A DNA stretch of 64,000 nt from Melampsora larici-populina 98AG31 (lineage: Eukaryota; Basidiomycota; Pucciniomycetes; Pucciniales; Melampsoraceae), in the NCBI RefSeq assembly GCF_000204055.1, contig NW_006768851.1:186001-250000 (forward strand), given 5' to 3'. The notes below the pieces were generated by a model, which saw only the letters and a program-made list of their open reading frames with translations, ran no database searches and was not told where the DNA came from. Positions 1 to 12,497 of the stretch are shown in pieces. Made by a program: the position numbers and the translations under genes. How positions within the stretch are numbered: position 1 is the first letter of the stretch; each line of letters opens with the position of its first letter.

Positions 1-2
1 CG

Positions 3-3000
3 CCATCGGGGCCCAGCCGGAGAATCTCCATGCCCATGATGAGTCCACAGCTGCAAATGTCGGTTTCAGTCAGGAAACGTGCCCTACCCACCCCACCTTT
101 GGGTGCTCCCATCACCACGTCACAAGGTAAGTAATACAAGTAACTCGCAGACTCTTACACGATTGGGCTTGTCACCATACTGACTTGTTTGCCTCACTTG
201 GCGTCGGGGATTGCAAAGATGAACAGTACTCATCATGGTCGAATGCATTGCAATCGAGTACCAATGTCGAACCATCACAGCAAAGTGAGCAGACAAATTC
301 CAATTATCTTACAGGTCGTTTCTAGAAGGTTGATCAAATTCTGCACATACTTTTCAAAGCCGGTGACACTTGTTGGAATTTGCAGCAGTCCATGTTTTCG
401 GATCATCGACAAAGCACGCCGATGGGGTCAAGAGGTCAGCGTGGCCAACAATTTCCTAATCTCATCTTCTGTTGACGTTCTACTTTCTTGTATCGACAGC
501 CCAACCAGACATTAATTGGGGCCGATCCTCTTACGCTCACGAGATCGCCTTGGATCAAGTCTCTGAGGGTGTGTGCTACTATTTTGAACGCCTCTCGACG
601 TCTTCAGGCACTCATGAGATGTCATATTTTGTCTAGGTTTGATGGATGCCATGCATTCAGAGGCTCTCGAATTTGAAGGCGGTGTTCCAGAGCGAGCCAT
701 AGTTTCTCAACCAGCACGACTCGAGACCATTGGCGAGGCGGGAGAGAGCCGTATAGGCACTATGGATGCCAATCATGTTACTAAGGAACTTTTAGAATCG
801 CTATGCGATCCACCGGGAATGATCAGCCACACCAGGGGTATGAAGCCGAGGAGATCTGAAGGTAGTGATAGTGTTCAAACTCTCGAAGATCTCGTTGCCG
901 CTCAGGATGATCTTCGTCAACGAACTCCCGATCAAGCTTCAGAGGCGTCGCACACCTCGAGTGAAGCTGATGGGATGCAATCAAATTCTAACCAGAATGA
1001 GACTAGTTTACCACCCTCATGCAGTTCTCGGAGCTCTCATTCTGACGACAATCCACCGCCAGTGTCCGTCAAACCTAAACTGCCGAAGAGTTCATCAGCT
1101 GGGATACTCCATTTGGTCGGCTTTCTCAATCGAGCGAATTCTACAAACACTATGATCAACGAGTCACTAGATCAAAAGTCGCCCAGAAATGTTTCTCAAA
1201 ACTTATCAGTTGCTCCTGACTCACAACTCGAACGTCCTACGACTCCGAGTTATACAGGTACCGCTGGTGCTCTGCGAGTCAAGAGCTCTGGCATCGCTTA
1301 CAATCAAGCCTTCGTTGATGCGGTCGTCGCCCCTCTCAAGTTGGCAAAGTCGGTTTCTGCGTCTTCAGGTGAAAAAGATCAGATCAAAACGCCAAACATG
1401 TCGAACTGGGTACCACCACCGTCATCGACTCCCTTGCTTCACTCGCTCAATGGCGACGATCCACTCAAATTGTTAGAAGACGATAAGCCCGATGACCATC
1501 AACTACCGCGTCAACCTGCTGTACCCCCTGCTGCTCTGTTTCCAACTTTTGATCATCGTCATCGACACCAATCTTTACCAAATTGTTCTGCAGCGCCTGT
1601 ACTCCCTATCGTGACTACGCAGACACCGTTAGTGGTCAAGAAACGAAGCTTGAAGAAAAACACGAGTCAGCGGAAGAGAATGAGTCAGCCACCCCCTGCC
1701 TCGGTCACCAGCGCCCCCTCCCCAGTGAATCAAGAGAAACCTGAATCCTCGAAAGCAGAAAAGGTTGCGCGATGGTTAAACAAAGGCGAGAGCGAAGAAG
1801 CTCGACACGTGAAAGTTTTAGAGGACATTCAACCACGAAAACATTCTAAATGGAGTGCACTTGGTATCGAGATGGCAGATGAAGAATTGGGTATCGAGAT
1901 GGCAGATGAAGAATTGGTTTCGAATCATTTGGAGCCTACAAAGGAACCGATGCCCTCGGAGCAAGAAAAGGAACCTGTGACTCTCTCCAAGCCAAATGAT
2001 CAAACGGTGCCTCGAGTTTTATCTAGTCAACCTTTGCCTGTCAATGATATCTTGACACCTAAACAGTCCCCGCAACTCCCGATCTTCTCCCAATCCAATA
2101 TCGAAATCAGTGCACCAAGGGCAATCCGACCCATTTCGATACACTCGCCTCTTTCATTTGCATCCCCTTCTCCACCGGGAAATATGAGAATTTCTTCTGT
2201 TAATGCGTTGGTTGAAAGTTTTTCATCAAAGACTGGTCCTACTCCACCATTACCTCGGAGACCATTACCTACCCCTCAAAGAGCTCCATCTATTGATGCA
2301 CGAACGGTAGGAATACGACCATTGTTTGCTTCCACTAGTCCATCAACTGTTATCTCAGCAAGAAATGAAGTTCCAAGAAGTTCGAAACTCGATTTGATAC
2401 CTTTTCCTACTACTGATATAACGCGAGAAGAATCGATTGTGGAAGGAGAAAGTTTGAAATCTGGAAGAAGGCATAGTAGTTACATCGTTGAATCACCGAC
2501 GAATCCATCAATCATCACACTATCTAGAAAATCAAGGACTAAAAGACAAATCTCACCTAGTGTGATTGATATCATGAGGCACAGGGAAGGGGCAAAGGAA
2601 AATGCGGAAGGAGAAGAGCTGATTAACCCAGAATTGATTTTAGCAATGGAAGAAACGAATGCAGCTGTACAGAAAGCTACTTCCAAGAGATTGTCTACAC
2701 CAATCTTTACTCCATCACCTTCATTGAGTTTTTTAAGAACGTCACCGTCCAAGAGGAGTTTATGCGTGTTACCTAACGTAGTAGAAAGTTTTGATAAGGA
2801 AGAAGAAGAAAAAGAAGATGAAGATGAAGGAACTGAAGAAGAAAGTGAGGTGAAATTGATTTCTACTAGATCTTTATCTATCAATGAACGATATGATAAT
2901 CGAAAAAAAGAACATGAATTTATTATTCAAACTAATCAGAATAGATTGATGAATATGAATGTAAGAAATTCGATTAGTAGAAGTAGTGAATCTTCTGAAG

Positions 3001-3074
3001 GATCTTCACTTCAATCAAATCATCAAAAAGTAGGTAGATTAACTGATTTGATTAAGAGATGGGAAATTAAATGA
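3..3074 (+). CDS. Ser/Pro-rich low-complexity protein, 5'-truncated by window edge
   Basis: Function not recognised. Seen: exons about 3-126, 219-434, 500-568 and 637-3074, joined in consistent phase (introns 127-218, 435-499, 569-636; the first has a perfect GTAAGT donor). The last exon encodes about 810 residues rich in Ser, Pro, Thr and charged runs, with an SH3-ligand-like stretch PPLPRRPLPTP, an acidic EEEEKEDEDEGTEEE block near the C-terminus and a basic/amphipathic end (LTDLIKRWEIK). In frame with the exon at 219-434 is a TAG at 323-325, so either that exon model is wrong or this allele carries a nonsense codon. The start lies outside the window. The composition suggests a disordered regulatory or scaffold protein; that is inference. 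Confidence is good that it is coding, low for any role. Confidence 0.6.
1863..1916 (+). repeat. 27-bp perfect tandem duplication inside the coding exon
   Basis: Two identical head-to-tail 27-nt units (1863-1889, 1890-1916) duplicate nine codons (GIEMADEEL) in frame. No decay between the copies, so the duplication is recent or gene-converted. Confidence 0.9.
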
Positions 3075-4787
3075 AGTTGAAAGAGACGAAGGAGATTGAA
3101 AGAGTTTCTTTTTTCTTATATTGTTATTTTTTGGTGATAATTATTTTTCATTGACAATGTTATATTTTCCAAGAGGTTTTGAAGACGTATTCGAAGAGGA
3201 CATTGGATTTTTCTCCTGTTGCTTCTTTTAATAGAACTAATGGACTGATCAAGATGACAAAGGGAATAAGAAATCCGATTTTGCTATTACGCAATGGTGA
3301 AAGTTTTTTGTTGGTGATATTCAAAACCTCTTGTTTTTATTTTGGTGTGTTTTTTTCTTGTGAATTGAATTTCTTTGGTATCTTGAAAGATTCTTTTGAA
3401 TCCTATTTGTTTTTTTGATTACATTTAAATTTGTCGAACATACTTACATATATTATTATTATTATCATTGATTGTTTCATTATATTAATTATCTTATGTA
3501 TTCAATTTCTTTGGTACAAAAAAATTCAACTTAATTTTTCATTCTTAGCAAAACAAAATTAACAGAGAGGAGAGTGAGGGGAGCTATGAAAGCATGGATT
3601 TTGAAAATAATGCCTGCCGAGCTGAGACGCTGGGAAGTAAAACCGTAGGATCTTGATGAGAATGGGATCAAGTTAAGGTTTTTGGAGGGCCAAAGGTTAT
3701 GATGTTGGAAATAGTCAATCAGTGAATTATGTACCCAATCAGTGTTGTATATCAAAGAAGATAAATAACTTCTTGGAGTTGGTACTCTGTAACAACAAGG
3801 GGCAATATCTGGAAGGGTCCGAACGCACCTCTGAAAGGAGCAACAATAAACTAGCAAGGATCTCCGAAGGGATCAAATGAGTCAGTCTTGATTCTGAGGA
3901 CTTCTTGTTGACTACTTTCTCTTTCTTGTCCTTCAACAAAAATTACAAAATTATGTAAAAAAATCGGACCACAAGACTCTCAGAGCAGGTCAGACTGGTC
4001 TATGGGGACTTTGAGAAAGCAAAATTGGATTTTCACCTTACGGTACGTGAGCCACGAAGTGTGTGGTTCGTATGGAGGGCTTTGGGGCCGACGGAAAGAA
4101 TTGAAGGAGCGGGTGATGCTGTTGTATCTGTGGCCGCCCAGCCTTATCACGCCACTCAACTTTTTGAATCTGAAGGAAAATGTAAAGTTGTAAAATAGGC
4201 TTTTTGTCTCAACAAAGGAGATATCATTGGACTAACTGTATTGCAGTATTGATTGAGACTAGGTGGTTCTTCTCACGTTCTTCTATCTCTCTTTCTACCC
4301 GCCCCTTCTTTGATTCGGTGGTCGGTGAACGGTGAAGAAAAGAAGAATTAAATTTGGAACCTGACTACGGAAGTTCGGAAATGAACGGATCGGGACAGAA
4401 CACTGTCACTTACGAAGCAAGCGTGGGAATTTGCTGAGGAAAGGAAAGAATGGCGAAAATTAAACTTGACAAACGCTCGCCTCGAGCGATCCTCTTGAGA
4501 TTACAAAAAAGAGGTGGAAGCTCAAGCTCAACTTGTGCCTTCTATCATTATCTTTTGCTTTGAACTAACTCATCTTAATCTCGCGATTGTCTTGATCATT
4601 CTTTTAAACTTATCACCTTTTGGATTTCTTCACACAACTGTTCTTCCAGCTTGGATAGTTATATACTCCATCTACTTTCATAACCAACACTCTTCTTTGT
4701 GTTTTCCACAGGTTCGAGTCTCATCTTTTTTCCTTTCATTCGCAACCAGTCTGACTTTGACCCTGACTGTCTGACAGTTCAACCTCA
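3075..4787. other. Intergenic, no gene supported
   Basis: AT-rich 3' flank followed by the presumed promoter region of the esterase gene. Several frames of 60-110 codons exist but lack splice structure or recognisable motifs. A short (ATT)n tract lies near 3450. Confidence 0.5.
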
Positions 4788-6526
4788 ATGTGTCACTCTT
4801 TTTTCAAAAATGTCTCTGCAAGGCATTTGTTGATTGTTTATCTCGCAAGTTCTGCCCTTGTACTCGTAGGGTAATCATGTTTTCTTGATTTTTTTTTTCG
4901 CTGTCACAATTCTAACCTTCATCGTTTAAGTTCTAACCAATCGTCTGTTCTGTTGATCTCAGGGCGCGGACACGAGTCGTTTCCAGACGAGAGCTTTCCT
5001 TCGTCTCGTTTGAGTCACGTTTGTCTGTTGACTTGGAATCGCGTCAATCCTCTCAGACTTCAGAAAAACATACTAGCATAGTGGTCTTCGGCGCTAGTTG
5101 GGCTGGTGAGCCACCAGTTTCTCGTATGTTTGATTATTGAGCTGATGGTGTTCTATATGATCGTTTGCTGTTATCACCCTACAGATAATGCCCACCCTCG
5201 GCCTGACAAATACAAGGGGACATTCAGAGGTTAGCAAAATCCTGTGACGCGTTCCCCTCACATCTTACAAGGAACTCATACATCTCTCTTATTTTAAAAG
5301 ATCCCCCTTATTATAAGGGAAGGTACTCTAATGGGATAATTTGGGCGGAGTACTTGGCACAAAGTCTTCTCACTGGTCGAAACATTCCACTCCTAGATTA
5401 CGCTTAGTATGTTTGCATGACTGGTTATCGAAACGTCTAATCCAAATAAGCTGACTGATTCGATTATTCTTTCCAATTTAAGCGGTGGGGCAGTAGCTAG
5501 CAACACCTTGACCTATACTGACAAACCCGATACCAACACACAATCAGATACATATATCTCCGATGTTCGTAATGGAAAAATTAATCGAGGAGCCGGTCCT
5601 GTCTTACATTTCTGGTGGATTGGACTTAATCAAATTACTCAAATATGGACTGATGCTATCAAGGCTGACCCTACTGCACGCCAGCCTGACGTTGTGGCTA
5701 AGGCTCATAGTCAAGTGCAGGATAATGTCGCCGAACTCAAACGTCAAGTCGTCAAAGTGATGCAAGACCCCGCTGTGCAAAGGTAAGTGTTAAATTTTAT
5801 CCATAAAATTAGCTGGCTGTCTGATCGTGTCCTGTTCCTGTTTCTATCAGAGCTCCATGCGACTTTTTCATAGTCCCTATTCCCAACATGGCGGAAGTTC
5901 TTACCTTCCAATTTCAGGCTGTTGACTTATCCAAGAACGTAACGCAGCTCGCCAAAACATATGTGGACTTTATTGGTGATCTGAGTTATGCATACAACCA
6001 GGTCAGAAAACCATTAATCAAGTCATCAATTCATGTGATACTGATGGCGTGATGTGTTTTAATTCTTGTCTTCAGGGTATTGCTCGATTTGTATCTGAGA
6101 TGCAAACGACATATGGATCTCCAACAACTCACGGTTGGGTCAGAACAATGGACTTTGAAAGCTTTTGGAAAAGTGCCATTGACGATCCAAGAAAAGTGAA
6201 TCAACTGTTCTAAATTAATACCTTGCTAAATCTGTCCCAATAACTGATACACTAACTTCATCCGCCTTTCCTTGTACCAGTATCAACTGGAAGTTTCGGA
6301 CAAGGCATGTCTACAGAGTGTTAATGGAACCCAAGTTGTATGTGCTAATCCAGAAAAATATGTATTTTGGGTAAGTGACTACCATTTCACATGTCCATTG
6401 TGTTTTTCTCAGTGTTTTTGACCCACCTCTCGCCTTCAGGACTCACTTCATCCAACCACAGCAATGCACAAACTCATCGCGGCTAATCTGGTCCCCGCCA
6501 TCAATGTCGCCAGACTCTTATTTTGA
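4788..6526 (+). CDS. Secreted GDSL/SGNH-family esterase (CE16-like), 9 exons, 374 aa
   Basis: Predicted secreted ester hydrolase resembling carbohydrate esterase family 16. Exons: 4788-4870, 4963-5105, 5185-5229, 5301-5406, 5483-5782, 5851-6001, 6076-6195, 6281-6370, 6440-6526; all phases agree. The ATG at 4788 was chosen because it gives a hydrophobic signal peptide (HLLIVYLASSALVLVG). Seen: block I with nucleophile Ser in VVFGASWADN; a YGGAVASN segment; a block III-like WWIGLNQ; block V with the catalytic Asp/His pair in WDSLHPTTAMH. Family knowledge: SGNH hydrolases use Ser, Asp and His with Gly/Asn in the oxyanion hole. The usual block III Asn-Asp is Asn-Gln here. A plant cell-wall deacetylase role is inference. 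No inactivating change was seen. Confidence 0.85.
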
Positions 6527-7022
6527 TGATCGAAGAAACCAGAAGATATGATCACGCGGCTTGAACGAAACATCAGACGATGAGGATCCTGAACCACATC
6601 TCAACGTCAGTTTCAAGAGGAGTAAACAAGAACAAGCAAACAGGAATCATTGCCAATATCGTAGACGGCGATTATGTTAGACTGCATGTAATAGATGGCA
6701 TATTCATCGGACTTTTTGATCTTTTCATTTTAATTTATCTTGAGCGGTTCAGCCAAGGCACGCAGGTTGGTACCGTTGTCTACGGGGTGGAGTATGAGCA
6801 GGTGGAGAAAGCGTACAGGATACATAAGGGCTTAACCTTATGTATCAGGTCTGAAGAAAGCTTGTGTTTCCAATACAGGAAAACATTCAAGCTTTCCAGT
6901 ACGCGACTTCCACCTCATAAAGCTCATACTATCAATTTGATCACATTCTCAAATTTCGAAACAGTTTTTTTATATAAAAAGGATTGATTTAATTAATTAA
7001 AAATATATCGAACTAGATCAAA
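6527..7022. other. Intergenic or left flank of DIRS element, with an 11-bp perfect hairpin
   Basis: No gene supported. Around 6819-6849 a perfect inverted repeat (GATACATAAGG, five-base loop, then its complement) could mark the left margin of the DIRS element or a terminator-like hairpin. The left end of the element could not be fixed. Confidence 0.35.
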
Positions 7023-7730
7023 ATGGTTTCAAACACAAACAACGAGCTTTTTCCAGACAATGCGGATCCGAAGAGAAAACTACGAGCATTCAGCAGAGTA
7101 CAATCAGTTCCTCCTGCTCCACAACAACCACCTTCACAACCTCAACAAAAGCAAGGAAGGCAGCAACCAAAAAGGAAACAACAAGCAGTAGATCAACCTC
7201 CAAACCAATCTCAAAAGGAACAGAAAATAAAAAGAATCGTTGTGAAAGGTTATGGAAGTCTGCAAGAGGAAGGAGGTTGTGAGTTAGAAGCAGAGGTTCA
7301 CAATCAAGAGGTGGATAACCAACGCGTGCAGAAGGAAACGAATGATAAGCGTGGCCAACAACCAACGAACAGCTTACCAAACAGCTTAAGCTTACCAAAT
7401 CCGACCATGACGAGTCAAGCAAACCTTTCGACGATCGAAGAGGACCCAAACCTTTTGACAATCAAAGAGGACCCGCCGCAATTCGCAGAGAGCGAAAGCT
7501 CCTTAGAATATCTAGAGCAAGACCAATTCAGACAAGATCAACGCGACGAAGAAGAGGAAGAAGAGTCCTGGGTCAGGTTGAAGGAGGCAAAGAAGGAACC
7601 CGAGGAAGACCAAAGAGAAAGAGGAAGATTGCTTACCGGATTAGTGTCAAGCCCCTCCTTGAACAAAGAACCCAGGGCCACGACTTTTTTCTTCGTGAAC
7701 GACATTCGCAACGTCCCTGTAATCGTGTAA
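7023..7730 (+). CDS. Gln/Glu-rich ORF upstream of DIRS gag
   Basis: An uninterrupted 235-residue frame, very rich in Gln, Pro, Glu and Lys, starting MVSNTNNELFPDN. No domain recognised. Its position just before the gag ORF suggests a leader or N-terminal gag exon: the gag ORF begins near a good acceptor-like tract (ctctttcag, about 8038-8046), so splicing between the two is possible but not shown. Confidence 0.4.
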   Translation: MVSNTNNELFPDNADPKRKLRAFSRVQSVPPAPQQPPSQPQQKQGRQQPKRKQQAVDQPPNQSQKEQKIKRIVVKGYGSLQEEGGCELEAEVHNQEVDNQRVQKETNDKRGQQPTNSLPNSLSLPNPTMTSQANLSTIEEDPNLLTIKEDPPQFAESESSLEYLEQDQFRQDQRDEEEEEESWVRLKEAKKEPEEDQRERGRLLTGLVSSPSLNKEPRATTFFFVNDIRNVPVIV

Positions 7731-7734
7731 TACC

Positions 7735-7990
7735 TGACAGTAATACGTAGTCAGAGGCCCTATAAAGGCTAGTCACATGTTGACGACCAAACGTTTCTTA
7801 CCTCACCCCATAACGGTGGGAAGGCCCAAGCGGTACAGTCCCCATAACGGACTAGGGCACGCATCCCGTAACATGAAGCCTAATAATGTCGTCCAATAAA
7901 GACGCAGAGCCCCATAAAGGCGCAGAGACACACGATTCCTAATAGTCCTGGAATAAATCCGAATACCTCACTTTCAGCATCCCAGAAAGA
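7735..7990 (+). repeat. Recurrent CCCATAA(C/A)GG-type motifs
   Basis: At least four short motifs of the form CC(C/T)ATAA(A/C)GG occur in this gap between the two 5' ORFs (about 7758, 7807, 7840 and 7911), some inside small GC-rich hairpins such as GAGCCCCATAAAGGC. They could be untranslated-leader structure or recombinase-related repeats of the DIRS element; the function is unknown. Confidence 0.45.
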
Positions 7991-9163
7991 AATGAAACAA
8001 ATTGTAATCGGGTCACTTACACCGCGTGTTGCCTTTTCTCTTTCAGGGAAGCAAAGGGCAGTTAGAAACCCCACTCCAGGACCTTCTCAACACCAAGCCG
8101 CAGCCCTGCTAGAAATACGAGCAGTACTCGACAACAAGAACGTGGAGAAGCATGCGGAGTTAATGACGGCTTACCTCCTACGTTACAATCCTGAGAAACC
8201 TCGCGTCATGGCAGTTGAAACCGACCGAGCACCAGACGTACGAGTGACCGGTACCGAAGCTACGGCTCCTGTAACTCAAAACCCGACAGTTCCTACAGGA
8301 AAACAAACCAAGTCTAAGCCATCCAGTGCTGCGGCAAGAAAGATACCAGAAGGAAGGCCAATGTCGGAAGACGAAAATGACAGTCGACCAACTCCTAGAG
8401 GTAGCGGTTTTGTCGAGAACGGTATCGAGTTTGCGGAAGGACAAGTCCCTAGCCATCACATGGCCGAACTTACTGTCTTCTGGGATAACCGGATAAGGAA
8501 AGTAAAAGGTTATGTACCGGTGTCAATGTTCAATCAAGCCTGGTTAGAAGCAAACCGGAGATTAGAAGGAAAGAAGTCAAAGAAAAAGAAAAAGTGTGAT
8601 GATTCGGACTCTGATGACAAGACTTACGAAGGACTCTCTTACCCTGACAAACTTCGTTTATCCTATGGCGATTGGGTTACTTGCTTTAATCTGATGCTTG
8701 AATATTTCCGCGACTGGTTCCACTTTGAGAAAATGGCAGAGAAGTTTGAAGGACATAAGAAGAATGTCGAGGCCATCAAGAGTGAGAACGATGACAATTG
8801 GATGATTGCTCTTCGTTACGACATCCTAGTGAGGCGCCAGATCTGGACAATTCGAGTCGAAGGAGGGAAAGTCGGTGATCCCTCGGTACGACAAAAGAAA
8901 CTTGAAGAGCAAGCCCGCCGTACCACAGACAAGTTTCGGGAATGGGACTGTCACGACAATCCTTATGCAAAAGGCGGACGACGTGCTGATCAGGTACCAA
9001 AGCTATCAAAGACAGCGGAAAAGGAACGAGGCGAACTTAGTGAAAAACCAGAAGCGAAGGAAGAATCTGATAAACAGTCAAGGGATGATACCACGTACCC
9101 CCATTCCAAGAATGATAAAAGAGGTGGCTTTAGGGGACGACGTGGAGGCGGTAGGAGCTCTTA

Positions 9164-9356
9164 CAGCTGTTCCCTTAAAGCTTGATAAATTTTCAGATGT
9201 TTGCTTGGGCCCTGCCCTATTTTCAAACACAACATGTGATTTTTTTTTGATAATCACCTGGTAAATTACAAATAAAAAAAATTAAATTAAATTCAAAACC
9301 CTTTGGGTACCGGGCAGAAACCTTGGCTGTCACTCACCTGGCAACCTTTCACTGGT
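9164..9356 (+). repeat. Left terminal inverted repeat of mariner element
   Basis: 193 bp, the reverse complement of 14316-14508 with about one mismatch (near 9229). Near-identity of the arms indicates a fairly recent insertion. Confidence 0.92.
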
Positions 9357-9477
9357 TTTGGTCAACCCGTGAACTTCATCCCCTAATCCCATCTATCCGA
9401 TATTCATTCTTGTTGACCACTTCCACATCATCAATCCAAATCCCCACACGGCTCTTGATAACAAAACTACCTTTGAA

Positions 9478-12125
9478 ATGTCGGACGATGGATTCATCGA
9501 CCAACAAGACCTCCTCAATCAGTTTCTCCAACCAATATCCTCAGATCCAATCTTCGATCCTCGTGGATCGGCTCCTGCACTTCATCGTTCAGCTTCACCA
9601 TTGAATCAAAAGACTTCGAAGTCTCCAGACCTCTCTGATCACGAAAAACTCACTAGTACAGTAATAAACTTGACTCCTGGATACATTTCAGAATTTCATT
9701 CCGAATCGGACTCAGAGGAAGATGATTCAAGCTCCAGTTCCAATTCCAGCTCCGAGATCGAGATAGTTGGTACTCCTCATATTGTCAAGGCTTCTTTGTT
9801 GGCAAATGACCCAGTTCACATCAAGGACGAGAAGCCTCGTATTCCACCAGACCCAGTTGCTCATTGCCACCGTGTCGATCAGCTTATTGAGCGTTCTGAA
9901 AGCCTGTGACAGAGCATCTTGCAATCGAGAAATGGTAAGCTTTCACACTGTTGAATTATACATCAATTCAATATGCTGATGTGAATTCACTCATAGCACA
10001 TGAAGCTGCTTTACTTGAGAAGAACACTGACAAAATGATTGATGAGAATGAAACCAGTAAGTAGTTTTTATGCTTCCTGGATTTCATCTATCTGCATTTC
10101 TAACAATTTGGTTTTACAGAGGAGCGAAAGAAAATTGCTGCAACTTCATGGGCTACAGGAAAAGACAAGGATCCAAAAACCATGGGTGAGCAGGATTCCT
10201 TGCATCTTCAATCGATCTCAGAAAGACCCATACTGACCAAAGCCTTGTCCAAAATCAACAACTTCAGCAATATCTGATCAACATCAAACCATTTTACATC
10301 GTAATCAATCGTCTCAAGACCTTCCTCGTACTTCTAAGCACTCCAAGCACACCTCCAAAAACATGACTGGACCAAAAGTTGATCGCAAAGTACCGACCGA
10401 ACCAATTGCTCCGACTGAAACCCATCAACCTGCTGTCAAAGAAGAAAAATCAAAAAAGAATAAGCACCATAAGCACCATTCTCGTGAAAAGAAGAACCAA
10501 GCGCTGTTGTTAGAAGTGAAGGATGAGAAGCCGCTGTTAGAGAAAACCGAAGATGTGTTGAAGTGGGATGAGAAGCTAGACTTTGCTGATGTAGTCAAGA
10601 AGTCTAAGTCTTCTAAAGGAGGTTAGTTTTTTCATTCCAGCTTTGTGTATAAAAACTGTCAGACTGAATTTTATTGGATTCCTTGGTTTTGAACCAGGGG
10701 CTAAGAAGAAAAAGCACTCAGCGGCAAAATCAACTTCATCAAACAACGTTTGAAAATCAGATAGATTAATCCTAAAGAAACCCTTAAAGGCAAAAGAAGT
10801 CAAACGGAGTCATCATGCAAAGAAGCAATTGAAAAAACCTGTTGAGGAATCTTCCAAACATACTGAATCAGAGTCCGATGAAGGTACTCCTGGAACCGAC
10901 AGTAGTGAGAAAACAACTATACGTATCTACACTTCCTACGATCTTTTTTTTCAGGAAGAGAAGGCGATGTCAGTATCTCAATCAAAGAAAAAAGCAACAA
11001 CTCCTGTCCTAATTTGGAAGAGAGGACAACAAGCGAACTCAGAAGCCGACAAAACTTTCTCATTCATTGTGAATCATAACGATGCTACACCTGAAGATTT
11101 CAAAGAGCTAGCCCTTCCCAAACTCGACAACATGCTTCACAATATGACCGATTACATCAAGCGATTCCCGGAAGATCATTTCACTTGGTATGGTATGGAC
11201 CGAACTAGTGTTCGAATGGTCAAGAAGTGGAACATTGACGAACCTAGTGGTTTCAAAAAGTTCATCGACTTTTTAAATTTACATGATGATGGTGATGATC
11301 ATTGGCCTTTTATTCGGTTATCTATGATGGATCCTGGCGCCGCTGAACAAAAAAAAATTCTAGAAAAGAAGCAAGAAGATTGAGTTCAAGCATTTTTGAC
11401 TAAGGATGGTAATTCAACAGGTCGTGATCAGTTGGATTCATCACAACCAACTATGAGACTCTCAGAAGCGATGCAAGAAATTCGTTTAACACATTCAGGT
11501 CACAGTGGTTCAGCAGTCGATCATGCAAGATACCTTGATCCTAGAAATTCGACTTTCTGGTTCAGATTGACTCCCGACAGATTAGAGGTGTGGGCCAAAA
11601 CCTGGGTAGGCTTCCTTATGTTCATCTTTTGATCAAATGGATACTAACTTGATTGTTTACCTTGACCAAACACAGATTGATCACCTAAAGTTGGGAAAGA
11701 ACGATATCGATGTGAATACTCCTCCTAAAACTCCGATGTTCAAGACTTACCTACGTGGCAAGGAACCATTGGACAATGTTGGACCGATCACAGCCGTCTC
11801 AGCTCAATCAACCTCAGGAACACAAGAAGATGTCTTCTTCGATGACGCGCGAATGAATCAAGAGCAATACTGTGGCAGGTTTGCAGATTTCTTAACGTTT
11901 GCTCGTATTCAACCAGACGATAATAAGACTCAAACAAGCCTGGAGACCTTGGGATTGGATCATTGGAGCGCATTCAAACCAACTGAGTTCATGACTCCTA
12001 TCTATCTTGAAAATAAAGGTTTGACAATTGGTGCTGCTACTAAACTTATCTTAGCATATCCTCGCTTTCAAATTCGTGTGAGTGGGGACATTGAGCTTGG
12101 TGGATTTACACCAATTGAAGATTAA
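9478..12125 (+). pseudogene. Passenger gene of the mariner element, 6 exons, about 764 codons
   Basis: No family recognised with certainty. Exons 9478-9934, 9997-10056, 10120-10185, 10268-10621, 10698-11605 and 11676-12125 join in phase. The N-terminal half is acidic/Ser-rich then Lys/His-rich (SKKNKHHKHHSREKK). The centre has a compact segment with FTWYGMDRTSVRMVKKW. The C-terminus (FADFLTFARI to TIGAATKLILAYPRFQI) has the spacing of a SAM-like helical domain, including LGLDHWSAF; that likeness is tentative. Three in-frame TGA codons (9907-9909, 10751-10753, 11381-11383) interrupt otherwise coherent coding sequence. It converges with the transposase. Possible roles are DNA binding, targeting or a captured host gene; none is shown. 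Confidence 0.65.
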
Positions 12126-12424
12126 TCTACTTTTAATCCATGTAGCCAGATTTATTCTATTTAAACACAGAACACATATATATATATAAAGAATTTAATT
12201 GATTGATTTTGTAGATTCTCTGTAAAGGAGTCTGGCCTTGTAGTCATTATGAAAATAAAAACCAGGGTTCACGTATAGTTGGGTACTTGGCAATCTTATC
12301 TATCAGATGTTGGTTTGTTTGCTTTTTATTCCCTGTTTTGATGAATTTTGTATTTGTGGTGTACAATGATAAAGAGACAACATTTAGAGTGAGTCTTTGA
12401 ATAATTATGTAGGACACATCTTAA

Positions 12425-12497
12425 GCGGCCATAGTTTAGTGGTATAGACTATTGGCTAAGAAAGATGTCCCTGGGTTCAAATCCCAGGTTTGGAGTA
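12425..12497 (+). ncRNA. tRNA-like sequence (degenerate tRNA or SINE head)
   Basis: A polymerase III A-box-like TAGTTTAGTGG, a D stem (GTTT/AGAC), and a perfect T arm CTGGG-TTCAAAT-CCCAG carrying the B box. The acceptor and anticodon stems do not pair, so it is not a functional tRNA. It lies between the passenger gene and the transposase inside the mariner element. Confidence 0.5.

Noticed and set aside
1..120. Minus-strand frame resembling protein-kinase subdomain IX (TDICSCGLIMGMEIL)
   Set aside because: The plus strand has a perfect GTAAGT donor in phase with the downstream gene; the minus reading has no acceptor and the likeness is short.
12425..12497. Functional tRNA gene
   Set aside because: Acceptor and anticodon stems do not pair; only the D and T arms are good.
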